Source: Chitinophagaceae bacterium
GTDB lineage: Bacteria > Bacteroidota > Bacteroidia > Chitinophagales > Chitinophagaceae
DNA: 64,000 nt
Assembly: GCA_020847395.1 (NCBI GenBank)
Contig: JADLCD010000032.1
Coordinates: forward strand, 1-64,000
Reading direction: 5' to 3'
A model generated the notes under the pieces. It was not told the origin of the DNA, ran no database searches, and saw nothing but the letters and a program-made list of their open reading frames with translations. Shown here in pieces: positions 9,078 to 17,646 of this stretch (its first letter is position 1; every line of letters starts with the position of its first letter). The position numbers were made by a program, and so were the translations under genes.

Positions 9078-10313
9078 ATGCATTTAACAGATATCATTGC
9101 GCATAAAACAAATTATTATTTAACGCTTGAAGAAAAATATGGCGCGCACAATTATCATCCTTTGCCCGTTGTGTTGCAAAAAGGAGAAGGTGTGTATGTT
9201 TGGGATGTTAATGAAAAAAAATATTATGACTTCCTGAGCGGTTATTCTGCCGTAAACCAGGGGCATTGCCACCCGCGGATTATTAACGCGTTGGTAAAAC
9301 AGGCACAAAAACTCACACTTACTTCAAGAGCATTTTACAATAATCTTTTAGGTGAATATGAAGCGTATATAACGGCATATTTTGGCTACGATAAAGTATT
9401 ACCCATGAATACAGGAGTAGAAGCAGTAGAAACGGCGCTGAAGCTTTGCAGAAAATGGGGTTATGCTGTAAAAGGTATCCGGGAGAATGATGCAAAAATT
9501 ATTGTATGTTCAGGAAATTTTCATGGAAGAACCACTTCTGTAATTTCTTTCAGTACAGATCCGGCTTCAACCAAACAATTTGGTCCTTTTACGCCGGGCT
9601 TTTCGGTTATCCCTTACAGTAATATTGCGGCTTTGGAGCAAGCCCTGGCTGATAAAAACGTAGCCGGCTTTCTTGTAGAGCCTGTACAGGGTGAAGCCGG
9701 TGTTGAAGTGCCGCATGAACAATATCTTGCAAAAGCAAAAGCATTATGCGCAAAAAATAATGTATTGTTTATTGCAGATGAAATACAAACCGGTTTATGC
9801 CGTACAGGAAAAATGTTGTGCTGCGATCATGAAAATGTAAGACCTGATATACTGATGCTGGGTAAAGCATTAAGCGGAGGAACATTACCCGTAAGCGCAG
9901 TATTGGCAGATGATGAAGTTATGCTGACAATAAAACCAGGGGAACATGGTTCAACATACGGTGGTAACCCTCTTGCCTGCGCAGTAGCAATAGAATCATT
10001 GAAAGTACTTAAAGACGAAAATATGGCTGAAAATGCGGAACGCATGGGTATTGTATTAAGAGAAGCATTGCAAAAAATTAATACTCCATTTATACATAGT
10101 ATCAGGGGAAAAGGTTTATTAAATGCAATTGTTATAAAACACAATGATGAAGATGCCGCATGGAAACTATGTCTTGAATTGATGAAAAATGGTTTGCTTG
10201 CCAAGCCAACGCACGGCGATAAAATAAGATTTGCGCCTCCTTTAATTATTGCTGAGGAGCAGGTACTGGAATGTGTGGGCATAATTGAAAAAAGCCTGGA
10301 AGTATTGTATTAG
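9078..10313 (+). CDS. rocD: Ornithine--oxo-acid aminotransferase
   Basis: A 411-residue class III PLP-dependent aminotransferase. It converts ornithine plus 2-oxoglutarate into glutamate semialdehyde and glutamate, joining arginine and proline metabolism. The N-terminal [11 protein letters not shown] and [14 protein letters not shown] are typical of ornithine aminotransferases, as are [20 protein letters not shown] and [22 protein letters not shown] supplies the aspartate to the cofactor pyridine nitrogen, and the Schiff-base lysine is in LGKALSGG, residue 263. The upstream 180-base gap has no gene. It appears monocistronic. Confidence 0.93.
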   Translation: MHLTDIIAHKTNYYLTLEEKYGAHNYHPLPVVLQKGEGVYVWDVNEKKYYDFLSGYSAVNQGHCHPRIINALVKQAQKLTLTSRAFYNNLLGEYEAYITAYFGYDKVLPMNTGVEAVETALKLCRKWGYAVKGIRENDAKIIVCSGNFHGRTTSVISFSTDPASTKQFGPFTPGFSVIPYSNIAALEQALADKNVAGFLVEPVQGEAGVEVPHEQYLAKAKALCAKNNVLFIADEIQTGLCRTGKMLCCDHENVRPDILMLGKALSGGTLPVSAVLADDEVMLTIKPGEHGSTYGGNPLACAVAIESLKVLKDENMAENAERMGIVLREALQKINTPFIHSIRGKGLLNAIVIKHNDEDAAWKLCLELMKNGLLAKPTHGDKIRFAPPLIIAEEQVLECVGIIEKSLEVLY

Positions 10314-10468
10314 GCCAGGGAAAAGGCAAGAAGCAGGAGTAGCCGGGAGGCTAAGGGTTAACAACGGCCAAACCAAATAAGTATTATGTTCGTATACCTA
10401 ATAAATTTGTTTGTCGTTTTCTTATAATAACACTTTCGGTATAATTTTACTATAAAAGGTACTTGTAA

Positions 10469-10476
10469 TACATTTG
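10469..10476 (+). promoter_or_regulatory. Candidate -7 promoter element of the M43 protease gene
   Basis: TACATTTG matches TAnnTTTG, with TTTT 20 bases upstream as a weak -33 partner. Transcription would start around 10482, downstream of the TTG codon at 10474. This argues for the GTG at 10501 as the protein start. Confidence 0.4.
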
Positions 10477-10500
10477 AGCAACGTAGGTAAAAAAATATTT

Positions 10501-12258
10501 GTGAATAAAACCGCTGCATCCCGATATATACTCCTGGCACTATTATCTTTTGGCTGGTTAACTGTATCATCACAGAGTAATACCATAAAGCATCGTGGTT
10601 GTGCTACAGGCACGGTAATGGAAAAATATTTTCAGCAGCATCCACAGGAAAAAATAGCTTTTGAAAAAAGGCAACAGGATTTTCAAAAAAAATATGAATT
10701 GCTGAGAAAGCAAAAACAAGGTATACCGGCAGAGCAAAGGGTTAATGCTGTTGTAACTATACCCGTAGTAGTTCATATTTTAATGGAAGATCCATCGCAG
10801 GTTACAGATGCGCAGGTACAAAGTCAGCTTGATGTACTAAATGCAGATTATGCCGGCTTAAATGCAGATTCTGTTAATATTCCCGCTGCCTTTAAGGCAA
10901 GGTTTGGCAAAAGTGAACTAAGGTTTTGCCTGGCACAACGTACTCCGGGTAATGCGCCTACTACAGGTATTGAAAGATTTTCAACAGTTACCAAATCATA
11001 TCCCGGCGAGGGAGATCCTGTAAAATATTCCTCAATGGGCGGTGTTGATGCCTGGAATGTAAATAAATACCTTAATATATGGGTTTGTGAAATGGAAGAT
11101 GATAATGATTTGGGTTACACATTTATGCCCGGACTGGGAATAGCTGCAGGCGAAAGAGGATTTGTAAATTCTTACCGCGCTTTTGGAACTATTGGTACGG
11201 CAAGAGCTCCGTTTAATAAAGGCAGAACTGCTACACACGAAATAGGACATTTCTTTAACCTTGCTCATATATGGGGTGCTAATAGTTGTACAGCATCCTG
11301 CACTGATTCAGATAATGTAGATGATACACCGAATCAAAGTACCTGTTTTTTTGATACCCCTTTATACCCACAAACAGATGCCTGTACCTCAACTGCTCCC
11401 GGTGTAATGTTTATGACTTATATGGATTATGTGGATGATGCAGCCATGTGCCTTTTTACTGTAGGTCAAACAGACCGGATGGCTTCGGCAATGAATTCTT
11501 TTTCTGAGTTAACGCCGCTTTTATCTTCCAATGGTTGTGTTCCGCCACTCCTGTACAATAATGATGTAGAAGCACAACAGCTTATTTCTCCCAACAATAT
11601 AATTCTTAATTGCGCAACTACGTTTACGCCACAATTATTGATCAGGAATATTGGCAGCACCACTTTAACTGTTGTAAACATTAATACTTCGGTAGATGGG
11701 CAGACACCCGCAGTTAAAACAATTGCTTTGTCTTTACCATCACTGCAAACTACCACTATTTCCGGTGATGCCATTACTGTTAGCGCAGGTTATCATTCTA
11801 TAAAAGTGTATACCACACAGCCAAATGGAGCATCTGATCAATTTGTGGCAAATGATACGGCAACAAATATTTTTTCAGTAACAGGTACTGCTACAGCTCC
11901 GGTGTCAGAAGGATTTGAATCCAGCTTTCCTCCGCAGGGTTGGGGTATTTCAAATACAAGTGATGTAAAGGAGTATAACCCGGTTAAAGCAACAAATACC
12001 GCACACTCCGGTGGAGCATCTGTAAAATTTGATAACTATCATTACCAGCTATTTGGTAAGAGTTCAATACTTAACAGCCCGCAGGTAACCATTCCAATAA
12101 CAGCGGATTCTGTAAAAGTTACTTTCTGGCATGCAGCAGCCCAGGCTTCTTCATCCAGCAGAGATACTTTGGTGGTTGAATATTCAACAGATTGCGGGCA
12201 AACCTTTTTAACCGGTTATAAAAAAGGCGGTAATGATTTAAAAACAAAGACTGATTAG
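10501..12258 (+). CDS. Secreted M43 (pappalysin-like) zinc metalloprotease, cut short by in-frame TAG
   Basis: The protein opens with a signal peptide ending SSQS. An alternative TTG start at 10474 overlaps a promoter-like element, so GTG 10501 is preferred. The metzincin zinc motif HEIGHFFNLAHIWG begins at residue 246 (HExxHxxxxxH), and the Met-turn region MTYMDYVDDAAMCLFT follows, placing it in MEROPS M43. Downstream of about residue 350 are adhesion-like beta domains. The frame stops at TAG 12256-12258 in the middle of a beta-sandwich domain. The same frame reopens at once and ends in a type IX sorting domain (see 12274-12696). If the stop is real, the protein loses its sorting signal and should stay in the periplasm or be degraded. 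Confidence 0.8.
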   Translation: MNKTAASRYILLALLSFGWLTVSSQSNTIKHRGCATGTVMEKYFQQHPQEKIAFEKRQQDFQKKYELLRKQKQGIPAEQRVNAVVTIPVVVHILMEDPSQVTDAQVQSQLDVLNADYAGLNADSVNIPAAFKARFGKSELRFCLAQRTPGNAPTTGIERFSTVTKSYPGEGDPVKYSSMGGVDAWNVNKYLNIWVCEMEDDNDLGYTFMPGLGIAAGERGFVNSYRAFGTIGTARAPFNKGRTATHEIGHFFNLAHIWGANSCTASCTDSDNVDDTPNQSTCFFDTPLYPQTDACTSTAPGVMFMTYMDYVDDAAMCLFTVGQTDRMASAMNSFSELTPLLSSNGCVPPLLYNNDVEAQQLISPNNIILNCATTFTPQLLIRNIGSTTLTVVNINTSVDGQTPAVKTIALSLPSLQTTTISGDAITVSAGYHSIKVYTTQPNGASDQFVANDTATNIFSVTGTATAPVSEGFESSFPPQGWGISNTSDVKEYNPVKATNTAHSGGASVKFDNYHYQLFGKSSILNSPQVTIPITADSVKVTFWHAAAQASSSSRDTLVVEYSTDCGQTFLTGYKKGGNDLKTKTD

Positions 12259-12273
12259 GTAAGCGATGATTAT

Positions 12274-12696
12274 GTGCCTGCATCAACCGAATGGGTGGCA
12301 GATACACTTGATCTTTCCCCGGTAATTGCAGGCAAGTTTGATAAGGTAATGGTTCGGTTCAGGATGATTAACGGCTATGGCAATAATGCTTACCTGGACG
12401 ATATACGGATATACAGCGTTACACTCCCTGCCGCACTTAAGCAAAAAGGCTATATACTCACGCCAAACCCAACAACAGGTTCACTGGTTTTGCAGAATTA
12501 TAACTCTTCTACCCCATTAAAGGCAATAGCTGTGTTTAGCAGTGTTGGGCAGGTGGTATGGAAAGCAGAATATGAAAATGCCGGCATATCTAATTATATT
12601 CCTATAAACCTCAGGACTGTTGCGCGGGGTATTTATTTTATTAAGCTGGTATATGGTGATAAAACCGTTGTGGAAAAAATACTCAAAATAGATTAA
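12274..12696 (+). pseudogene. C-terminal remnant of the M43 protease gene with type IX sorting domain
   Basis: This stretch is in the same frame as the protease upstream and separated from it only by the TAG at 12256-12258. The amino-acid sequence continues the interrupted domain (DDYVPASTEWVADTLDLSP). From about 12460 it carries a Por-type sorting domain (YILTPNPTTGSLVL, then ARGIYFIKLVYGD). The first start-like codon after the TAG is an ATA-region start with no signal peptide, so it is not expected to be a gene by itself. Together the two parts would encode one protein of about 731 residues. Confidence 0.75.
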
Positions 12697-12734
12697 ACCC
12701 TTTGGCAGCCTGACCAAAACCATTATTCAATAGA

Positions 12735-12764
12735 TTTATCTGATTTGATAATGCTCTATATTTG
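12735..12764 (+). promoter_or_regulatory. Candidate promoter of the arabinose regulator gene
   Basis: TTTA, an 18-base spacer and TATATTTG resemble the Bacteroidota -33/-7 pattern (TTTG, N19-21, TAnnTTTG). It ends 35 bases before the regulator's start codon. Confidence 0.4.
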
Positions 12765-12798
12765 GGGAATTATTTTGCCCTTGTAAAACCCCCTCTTA

Positions 12799-13509
12799 AT
12801 GAAGCTTAATTACTATTTTCACAAAAACAAAATGCTTGTTGCGGTCGATTGCATCATCTTCGGATTTGATGGATCGCAACTGAATGTGCTTCTTATAAAA
12901 CGCGGGTTTGAGCCGGAAAGAGGAAAATGGAGCCTGATGGGCGGATTTGTGCACAAGGATGAAACTGCTGAAGCCGCCGCCGCCCGGGTACTTAAAGCCT
13001 TAACAGGATTAAGTGATGTGTATATGGAGCAACTACATGCCTTTACCGATATAAACCGCGATCCGCTTGAAAGAACAGTATCGCTGGTATTCTCCAGTTT
13101 AATTGATATCAACCAATATAAAGAGCAGCTTAATGATGATTATGAGGCACACTGGTTTCCGCTGAATGAAATGCCGCAGCTTATTTTTGATCACCAGAAA
13201 ATGGTAGAACTGGCAAAACAAAAACTAAGGTATAAAGCAGCTTTTCATCCTATAGTATTTGAACTCCTGCCCGAAAAGTTTACACTGCCCCAGTTGCAAA
13301 CTTTATACGAAGGCATTTATAACCAGATGATGGATAAAAGAAATTTTAGTCGCAAAATTCTCTCTACCGGGCTACTTGTTAAACAAAAAGATAAAGAGAG
13401 AGCCAGTTCTAAACGCGGCGCTTTTTACTTTAAGCTCGATAAACGCAAGTACCAGGCAAAACTCAATGCTTTCCTCAATTTTATACCCAACCCCGATAAT
13501 CTCAATTAA
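12799..13509 (+). CDS. araR: NrtR/AraR-like transcriptional regulator with Nudix domain
   Basis: A 236-residue protein with an N-terminal Nudix fold and a C-terminal winged helix. Residues about 12-140 start VAVDCIIFGFDGSQLNVLLIKRG, and GGFVHKDETAEAAAARVLKALTG occupies the Nudix-box position. The box lacks the canonical REExxEE catalytic core, so hydrolysis is unlikely and the domain probably senses a ligand. Residues about 145-236 resemble the NrtR DNA-binding domain (FELLPEKFTLPQLQTLYEGI, then GAFYFKLD). In Bacteroides a Nudix-type AraR controls L-arabinose genes; here the gene directly precedes araB-araD-araA and a symporter, so the same role is inferred. Ligand and target site are untested. 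Confidence 0.82.
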   Translation: MKLNYYFHKNKMLVAVDCIIFGFDGSQLNVLLIKRGFEPERGKWSLMGGFVHKDETAEAAAARVLKALTGLSDVYMEQLHAFTDINRDPLERTVSLVFSSLIDINQYKEQLNDDYEAHWFPLNEMPQLIFDHQKMVELAKQKLRYKAAFHPIVFELLPEKFTLPQLQTLYEGIYNQMMDKRNFSRKILSTGLLVKQKDKERASSKRGAFYFKLDKRKYQAKLNAFLNFIPNPDNLN

Positions 13510-13533
13510 AAATTAAGAAATTTGAGATAATAA

Positions 13534-13548
13534 GTGTTAATTTGACAC
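13534..13548 (+). promoter_or_regulatory. Candidate AraR operator before araB
   Basis: An imperfect 15-base palindrome in which GTGT and ACAC flank an AT-rich core (12 of 15 positions symmetric). It lies between the regulator stop and the araB start, 16 bases before araB, over a weak promoter-like TTAATTTG. Position and symmetry suggest a repressor site for the adjacent Nudix regulator; this is inference. Confidence 0.4.
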
Positions 13549-13563
13549 CGATTTTCAAAAACT

Positions 13564-15201
13564 ATGTCACAAGATTGCTTTGTAATAGGAGTTGATTATG
13601 GTACAGACTCTGTACGTTCCGTTATTGTAAATGCCGCTAATGGCGAAGAAATCAGCGCTTCCGTTTTTTATTATCCCCGTTGGAAGGATGGCTTATACTG
13701 CGATCCATCCACCAACCAGTTTCGTCAACATCCGCTCGATTACCTGGAAGGTTTGGAGCATACGATTACATCATGCGTTAATCATGCAGGAGCAGCAGTA
13801 GCAAAAAATATTAAAGCAATTTCGATTGATACAACAGGTTCAACACCGGTAGCGGTTGATAAAACAGGTACGCCGTTAGCAATGTTTTCTGCATTCCGCA
13901 ATAATCCCAATGCAATGTTTGTTTTGTGGAAAGATCATACAGCTACAAAAGAAGCTGCGCAAATAAATAAGCATGCTGAAAAATTTGATACCAATTACCT
14001 GCAGTTTGTCGGTGGCATATATTCTTCTGAATGGTTTTGGGCAAAGCTGCTGCATATACTGCGTGCCGATAAAGCAGTGCGGCAAGCCTGCTATTCATGG
14101 GTGGAACATTGCGATTGGATTCCATTTGTTTTAACTGGCGGAACAGATGTGCATCAAATGAAAAGAGGCGTTTGTTCGGCAGGGCATAAAGCGCTTTGGG
14201 CAAAAGAATTTAACGGGCTGCCTCCAAATAATTTCTTCCAATCACTCGATCCATTGTTGGATGGATTTACTTCAAGGCTTTTTACAGATATATATACCGC
14301 AGACCAGGCAGCCGGAACAATTTCCGCTGAATGGGCACAACGGCTTGGCTTACCTGCTGATGTTGTGATAGGTGTTGGCGCTTTTGATGCACATATGGGC
14401 GCCGTTGGCGGCCAGATAGAACCCTATCATCTCAGCCGGGTAATGGGCACATCTACCTGCGATATGCTGGTAGCGCCTGTTGATGAAGTGAAAGATATTT
14501 TAGTAAGCGGCATTTGCGGCCAGGTGCCGGGTTCTATCATTCCGGGAATGATGGGGCTTGAAGCGGGTCAAAGCGCATTTGGCGATGTATTTGCCTGGTT
14601 TAAAAATATATTAAGCTGGCCCATACAAAAATTTATTACTGATGAAATGCAAAGAAATGCTGCTACCGAAAAAATCATCGCAACGCTGAGTGAAGAAGCT
14701 GCCAAACTTCCGCTGAGTGAAAAAGATGAACTGGCAATTGACTGGTTAAACGGCAGAAGAACGCCTGATGCAAATCAATTACTAAAAGGCGCGATAACTC
14801 AATTAAATCTCGGTACAGATGCGCCAAAAATTTTCAAAGCATTGAATGAAGCCATTTGTTTTGGAGCAAGAGCTATTATTGAAAGATTTAATGAACAAGG
14901 TATACCGGTAAAAGGCTTAATCGGGTTGGGAGGTGTTGCACGCAAATCATCATTTACCATGCAAACACTGGCAGATATTGCCAATATGCCGATACGCATT
15001 CATAAATCAGAACAAACCTGTGCCATTGGCGCTGCAATGTTTGCAGCAACAGCAGCAGGGGTGTACAATAAAGTGGAAGATGCCATGCAGGCAATGGGAC
15101 AGGGATTTGATAAAGTATATACACCCGATACCTCAAAAGTGGAGATATATAATAAAAGATATGAGGCGTATAGGAAACTTGGAAAATTTTTGGAATCATG
15201 A
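13564..15201 (+). CDS. araB: Ribulokinase
   Basis: AraB phosphorylates L-ribulose to L-ribulose-5-phosphate, the second step of L-arabinose breakdown. The 545-residue protein is a FGGY-family kinase of the ribulokinase type: FVIGVDYGTDSVRS at the N terminus, ISIDTTGSTPVAVD at about residue 84, and HCDWIPFVLTG. GVGAFDAHMGAVGG and MGTSTCDMLVAP come later, then GLGGVARKSSFTMQTLADI in the C-terminal lobe. It starts 54 bases after the regulator gene and heads the araB-araD-araA-symporter unit. An inverted heptamer array separates it from araD. Confidence 0.95.
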   Translation: MSQDCFVIGVDYGTDSVRSVIVNAANGEEISASVFYYPRWKDGLYCDPSTNQFRQHPLDYLEGLEHTITSCVNHAGAAVAKNIKAISIDTTGSTPVAVDKTGTPLAMFSAFRNNPNAMFVLWKDHTATKEAAQINKHAEKFDTNYLQFVGGIYSSEWFWAKLLHILRADKAVRQACYSWVEHCDWIPFVLTGGTDVHQMKRGVCSAGHKALWAKEFNGLPPNNFFQSLDPLLDGFTSRLFTDIYTADQAAGTISAEWAQRLGLPADVVIGVGAFDAHMGAVGGQIEPYHLSRVMGTSTCDMLVAPVDEVKDILVSGICGQVPGSIIPGMMGLEAGQSAFGDVFAWFKNILSWPIQKFITDEMQRNAATEKIIATLSEEAAKLPLSEKDELAIDWLNGRRTPDANQLLKGAITQLNLGTDAPKIFKALNEAICFGARAIIERFNEQGIPVKGLIGLGGVARKSSFTMQTLADIANMPIRIHKSEQTCAIGAAMFAATAAGVYNKVEDAMQAMGQGFDKVYTPDTSKVEIYNKRYEAYRKLGKFLES

Positions 15202-15226
15202 GGAGGAAGCTGTCAGCAATCAGGTG

Positions 15227-15330
15227 GTTGCCAGTTACAGGTTGCAAGTTTCTGGTTTCTGGTTTCGGGTTACTGGTTACAGGTTACAGGTTACAGGTTG
15301 TATAACCTGCAACTTGCAACCTGCAACCTG
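15227..15330. repeat. Inverted heptamer array between araB and araD
   Basis: Eleven GTT triplets occur at an exact 7-base spacing (first bases 15227, 15234 ... 15297), mostly as CAGGTTA, CTGGTTT and similar. They are followed by four AAC triplets at the same spacing (15304, 15311, 15318, 15325). The two halves can pair, for example GTTGCAAGTT with AACTTGCAAC, to make a long hairpin inside the ara transcript. Function unknown; it could act as an intercistronic RNA-stability element. Confidence 0.85.
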
Positions 15331-15366
15331 GAGCTACTGAAAGCTCATAGCCAACAAAAAACCAAC

Positions 15367-16065
15367 ATGATGAACTACAATCACATACGCGAAGCTGCTT
15401 ACAAAGCAAACATGCAATTGCCGGAGCTGGGTTTGGTGCTTTTTACTTTTGGTAATGTTAGCGCTGTTGACAGATCGCTTGGCGTATTTGCCATTAAACC
15501 AAGCGGTGTTCCTTATAATGAATTATCGCCCGCCAAAATGGTGATTGTTGATTTTGATGGTAATACAATAGATGGTAATCTTCGTCCTTCTTCAGACACA
15601 TTAACACATGCGGTTTTATATAAGCATTGGGGAAATATAGGAGGCATTGTACATACCCATTCCACATACGCCACTGCGTGGGCGCAATCGCAAAGAGATA
15701 TACCGATATTCGGCACAACACATGCAGATCATAATACTGTTGATATTCCCTGCGCATCACCAATGGATGACGCCATGATAAAAGGCAATTATGAATATGA
15801 AACAGGTTTTCAGATAATGAATTGTTTTAAAGAAAGAGGATTGAACTATGAAGAGGTAGAAATGATACTGGTGGGCAATCACGCACCTTTTACCTGGGGC
15901 AAAACGCCGGCGAAAGCGATATACAACAGCGCGGTGCTGGAAAATGTGGCACAAATGGCTTATCTCACGGAGTGTATAAATCCTAAAGCGCCGCGACTGA
16001 AAAATGCCCTCATCAAAAAACATTTTGAACGCAAACACGGGCCGGATAGTTATTACGGCCAATAA
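15367..16065 (+). CDS. araD: L-ribulose-5-phosphate 4-epimerase
   Basis: AraD makes D-xylulose-5-phosphate, linking arabinose breakdown to the pentose phosphate pathway. The start at ATG 15367 (232 residues) is preferred: the frame extends upstream to 15298, but that part is translated heptamer repeat. It belongs to the class II aldolase/epimerase family. FTFGNVSAVDR and IKPSGVPY bind substrate. The zinc ligands are in HTHSTYATAW (about residues 95-97) and VGNHAPFTWG (about 170), with GTTHADH between. It lies 41 bases before araA in the same operon. Confidence 0.94.
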   Translation: MMNYNHIREAAYKANMQLPELGLVLFTFGNVSAVDRSLGVFAIKPSGVPYNELSPAKMVIVDFDGNTIDGNLRPSSDTLTHAVLYKHWGNIGGIVHTHSTYATAWAQSQRDIPIFGTTHADHNTVDIPCASPMDDAMIKGNYEYETGFQIMNCFKERGLNYEEVEMILVGNHAPFTWGKTPAKAIYNSAVLENVAQMAYLTECINPKAPRLKNALIKKHFERKHGPDSYYGQ

Positions 16066-16106
16066 ATTTCACCTATCGTTGTATCATTTAAAGACTATAT
16101 AACTAT

Positions 16107-17609
16107 ATGAAAAATTTCAGCACACCCGAAATTTGGTTTGTAACCGGCAGCCAGCATTTGTATGGTGAAGAAACCTTACAGCAGGTTGCTTCGCATGCGC
16201 AAATCATCGCTGCTTATGTAGATAAATCACCCATAATACCCGTAAATATTGTTTGGAAGCCAACAGTAAAAACGCCGGAAGAAATTTACGCGGTTTGCCA
16301 GGAAGCCAATGCCGCTAAAAACTGTATCGGTATCATTGCCTGGATGCATACTTTTTCTCCTGCAAAAATGTGGATCAATGGTTTGAAGATTCTGCATAAA
16401 CCATTATTACATCTTCATACACAATTTAACCGCGATATACCGTGGAGTGATATTGATATGGATTTTATGAACCTGAACCAGAGCGCTCATGGCGACAGGG
16501 AATTTGGTTTTATGGTGAGTCGTATGCGCATTAACCGCAAAGTAGTTGTAGGTTACTGGCAGGATGCTGAAGTGCTGGAAAGTATTAATACCTGGAGCCG
16601 CGCTGCCGCAGGCTGGAACGATTGGCAAGGCGCAAAGTTTGTGCGGTTTGGTGATAATATGCGTTATGTTGCAGTAACAGATGGTGATAAAGTAGAAGCA
16701 GAATTTAAATTCGGTTACTCCGTAAATACACATGGTATTGGTGATCTTGTTCGTGTAATCAATGCCGTTAGTGATAAAGCCATTGATGATTTGACAGGCG
16801 AATACCAGGACAGTTACACATTGGCAAAGTCATTAACTAAAGGAAGTGATCAGCACCAATCCTTACGCGAAGCCGCCAGAATTGAACTGGGCTTACGCGC
16901 TTTTTTGAAAGAGGGTGATTTCAAAGGTTTTTCAGATACGTTTGAAGACCTGCATGGTATGGTACAATTACCCGGGCTGGCAGTGCAACGTTTAATGGCA
17001 GATGGTTATGGCTTTGCGGGCGAAGGCGATTGGAAAACCGCCGCGCTGGTAAGAGCAATGAAAACAATGGCAACAGGCCTGAAAGGCGGCAATTCTTTTA
17101 TGGAAGATTATACCTATCACTTCGACCCGGCCAATGCACTTGTATTAGGTTCACACATGCTGGAAATTTGTCCATCCATTGCCAACGGTAAACCATCTTG
17201 TGAAATACATGCTTTGGGTATTGGTGGCAAAGCAGACCCGGTTAGGCTGGTATTTAATTCAGGGGCAGGAGCAGCTATTAATGCTTCGGTAGTAGATTTA
17301 GGTAATCGTTTTCGTTTGCTGGTAAATGAAGTAGAAGCCGTTGACCCGGTAAACGCATTACCCAAACTGCCTGTGGCAAGGGTTTTATGGAAACCATATC
17401 CTGATATGAAAACAGGTTGTGCCGCATGGATATTAGCCGGCGGGGCACATCATACCTGCTATAGCCAGAATTTAACCGCGGAGCATTTGCAGGATTTTGC
17501 AGAAATGGCCGGAATTGAATTTGTTCTTATCGGCAAAAACACTAATCTTTATCAATTCAAAAATGAATTACGCTGGAGTGATGTGTATTACCAACTCAAT
17601 AAAGCTTAA
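16107..17609 (+). CDS. araA: L-arabinose isomerase
   Basis: AraA interconverts L-arabinose and L-ribulose, the entry step of the pathway, using Mn2+. The 500-residue length is typical. Family blocks include [17 protein letters not shown] at the N terminus, [32 protein letters not shown], and [33 protein letters not shown] follows, and MEDYTYHF and HMLEICPSI carry conserved metal-site residues. It is the third enzyme gene of the locus and is followed 37 bases later by a symporter. Confidence 0.96.
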   Translation: MKNFSTPEIWFVTGSQHLYGEETLQQVASHAQIIAAYVDKSPIIPVNIVWKPTVKTPEEIYAVCQEANAAKNCIGIIAWMHTFSPAKMWINGLKILHKPLLHLHTQFNRDIPWSDIDMDFMNLNQSAHGDREFGFMVSRMRINRKVVVGYWQDAEVLESINTWSRAAAGWNDWQGAKFVRFGDNMRYVAVTDGDKVEAEFKFGYSVNTHGIGDLVRVINAVSDKAIDDLTGEYQDSYTLAKSLTKGSDQHQSLREAARIELGLRAFLKEGDFKGFSDTFEDLHGMVQLPGLAVQRLMADGYGFAGEGDWKTAALVRAMKTMATGLKGGNSFMEDYTYHFDPANALVLGSHMLEICPSIANGKPSCEIHALGIGGKADPVRLVFNSGAGAAINASVVDLGNRFRLLVNEVEAVDPVNALPKLPVARVLWKPYPDMKTGCAAWILAGGAHHTCYSQNLTAEHLQDFAEMAGIEFVLIGKNTNLYQFKNELRWSDVYYQLNKA

Positions 17610-17646
17610 TTCAATATATCAACATTCTAAAACTGATTGACTTGTT

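Noticed and set aside
9827-10282. A 151-residue antisense frame in rocD
   Set aside because: It is fully inside a well-conserved aminotransferase gene; composition reflects the opposite strand.
15298-15366. Longer N terminus of AraD
   Set aside because: The residues (NLQLATCNLELL) are translated heptamer repeat; the family alignment begins at ATG 15367.
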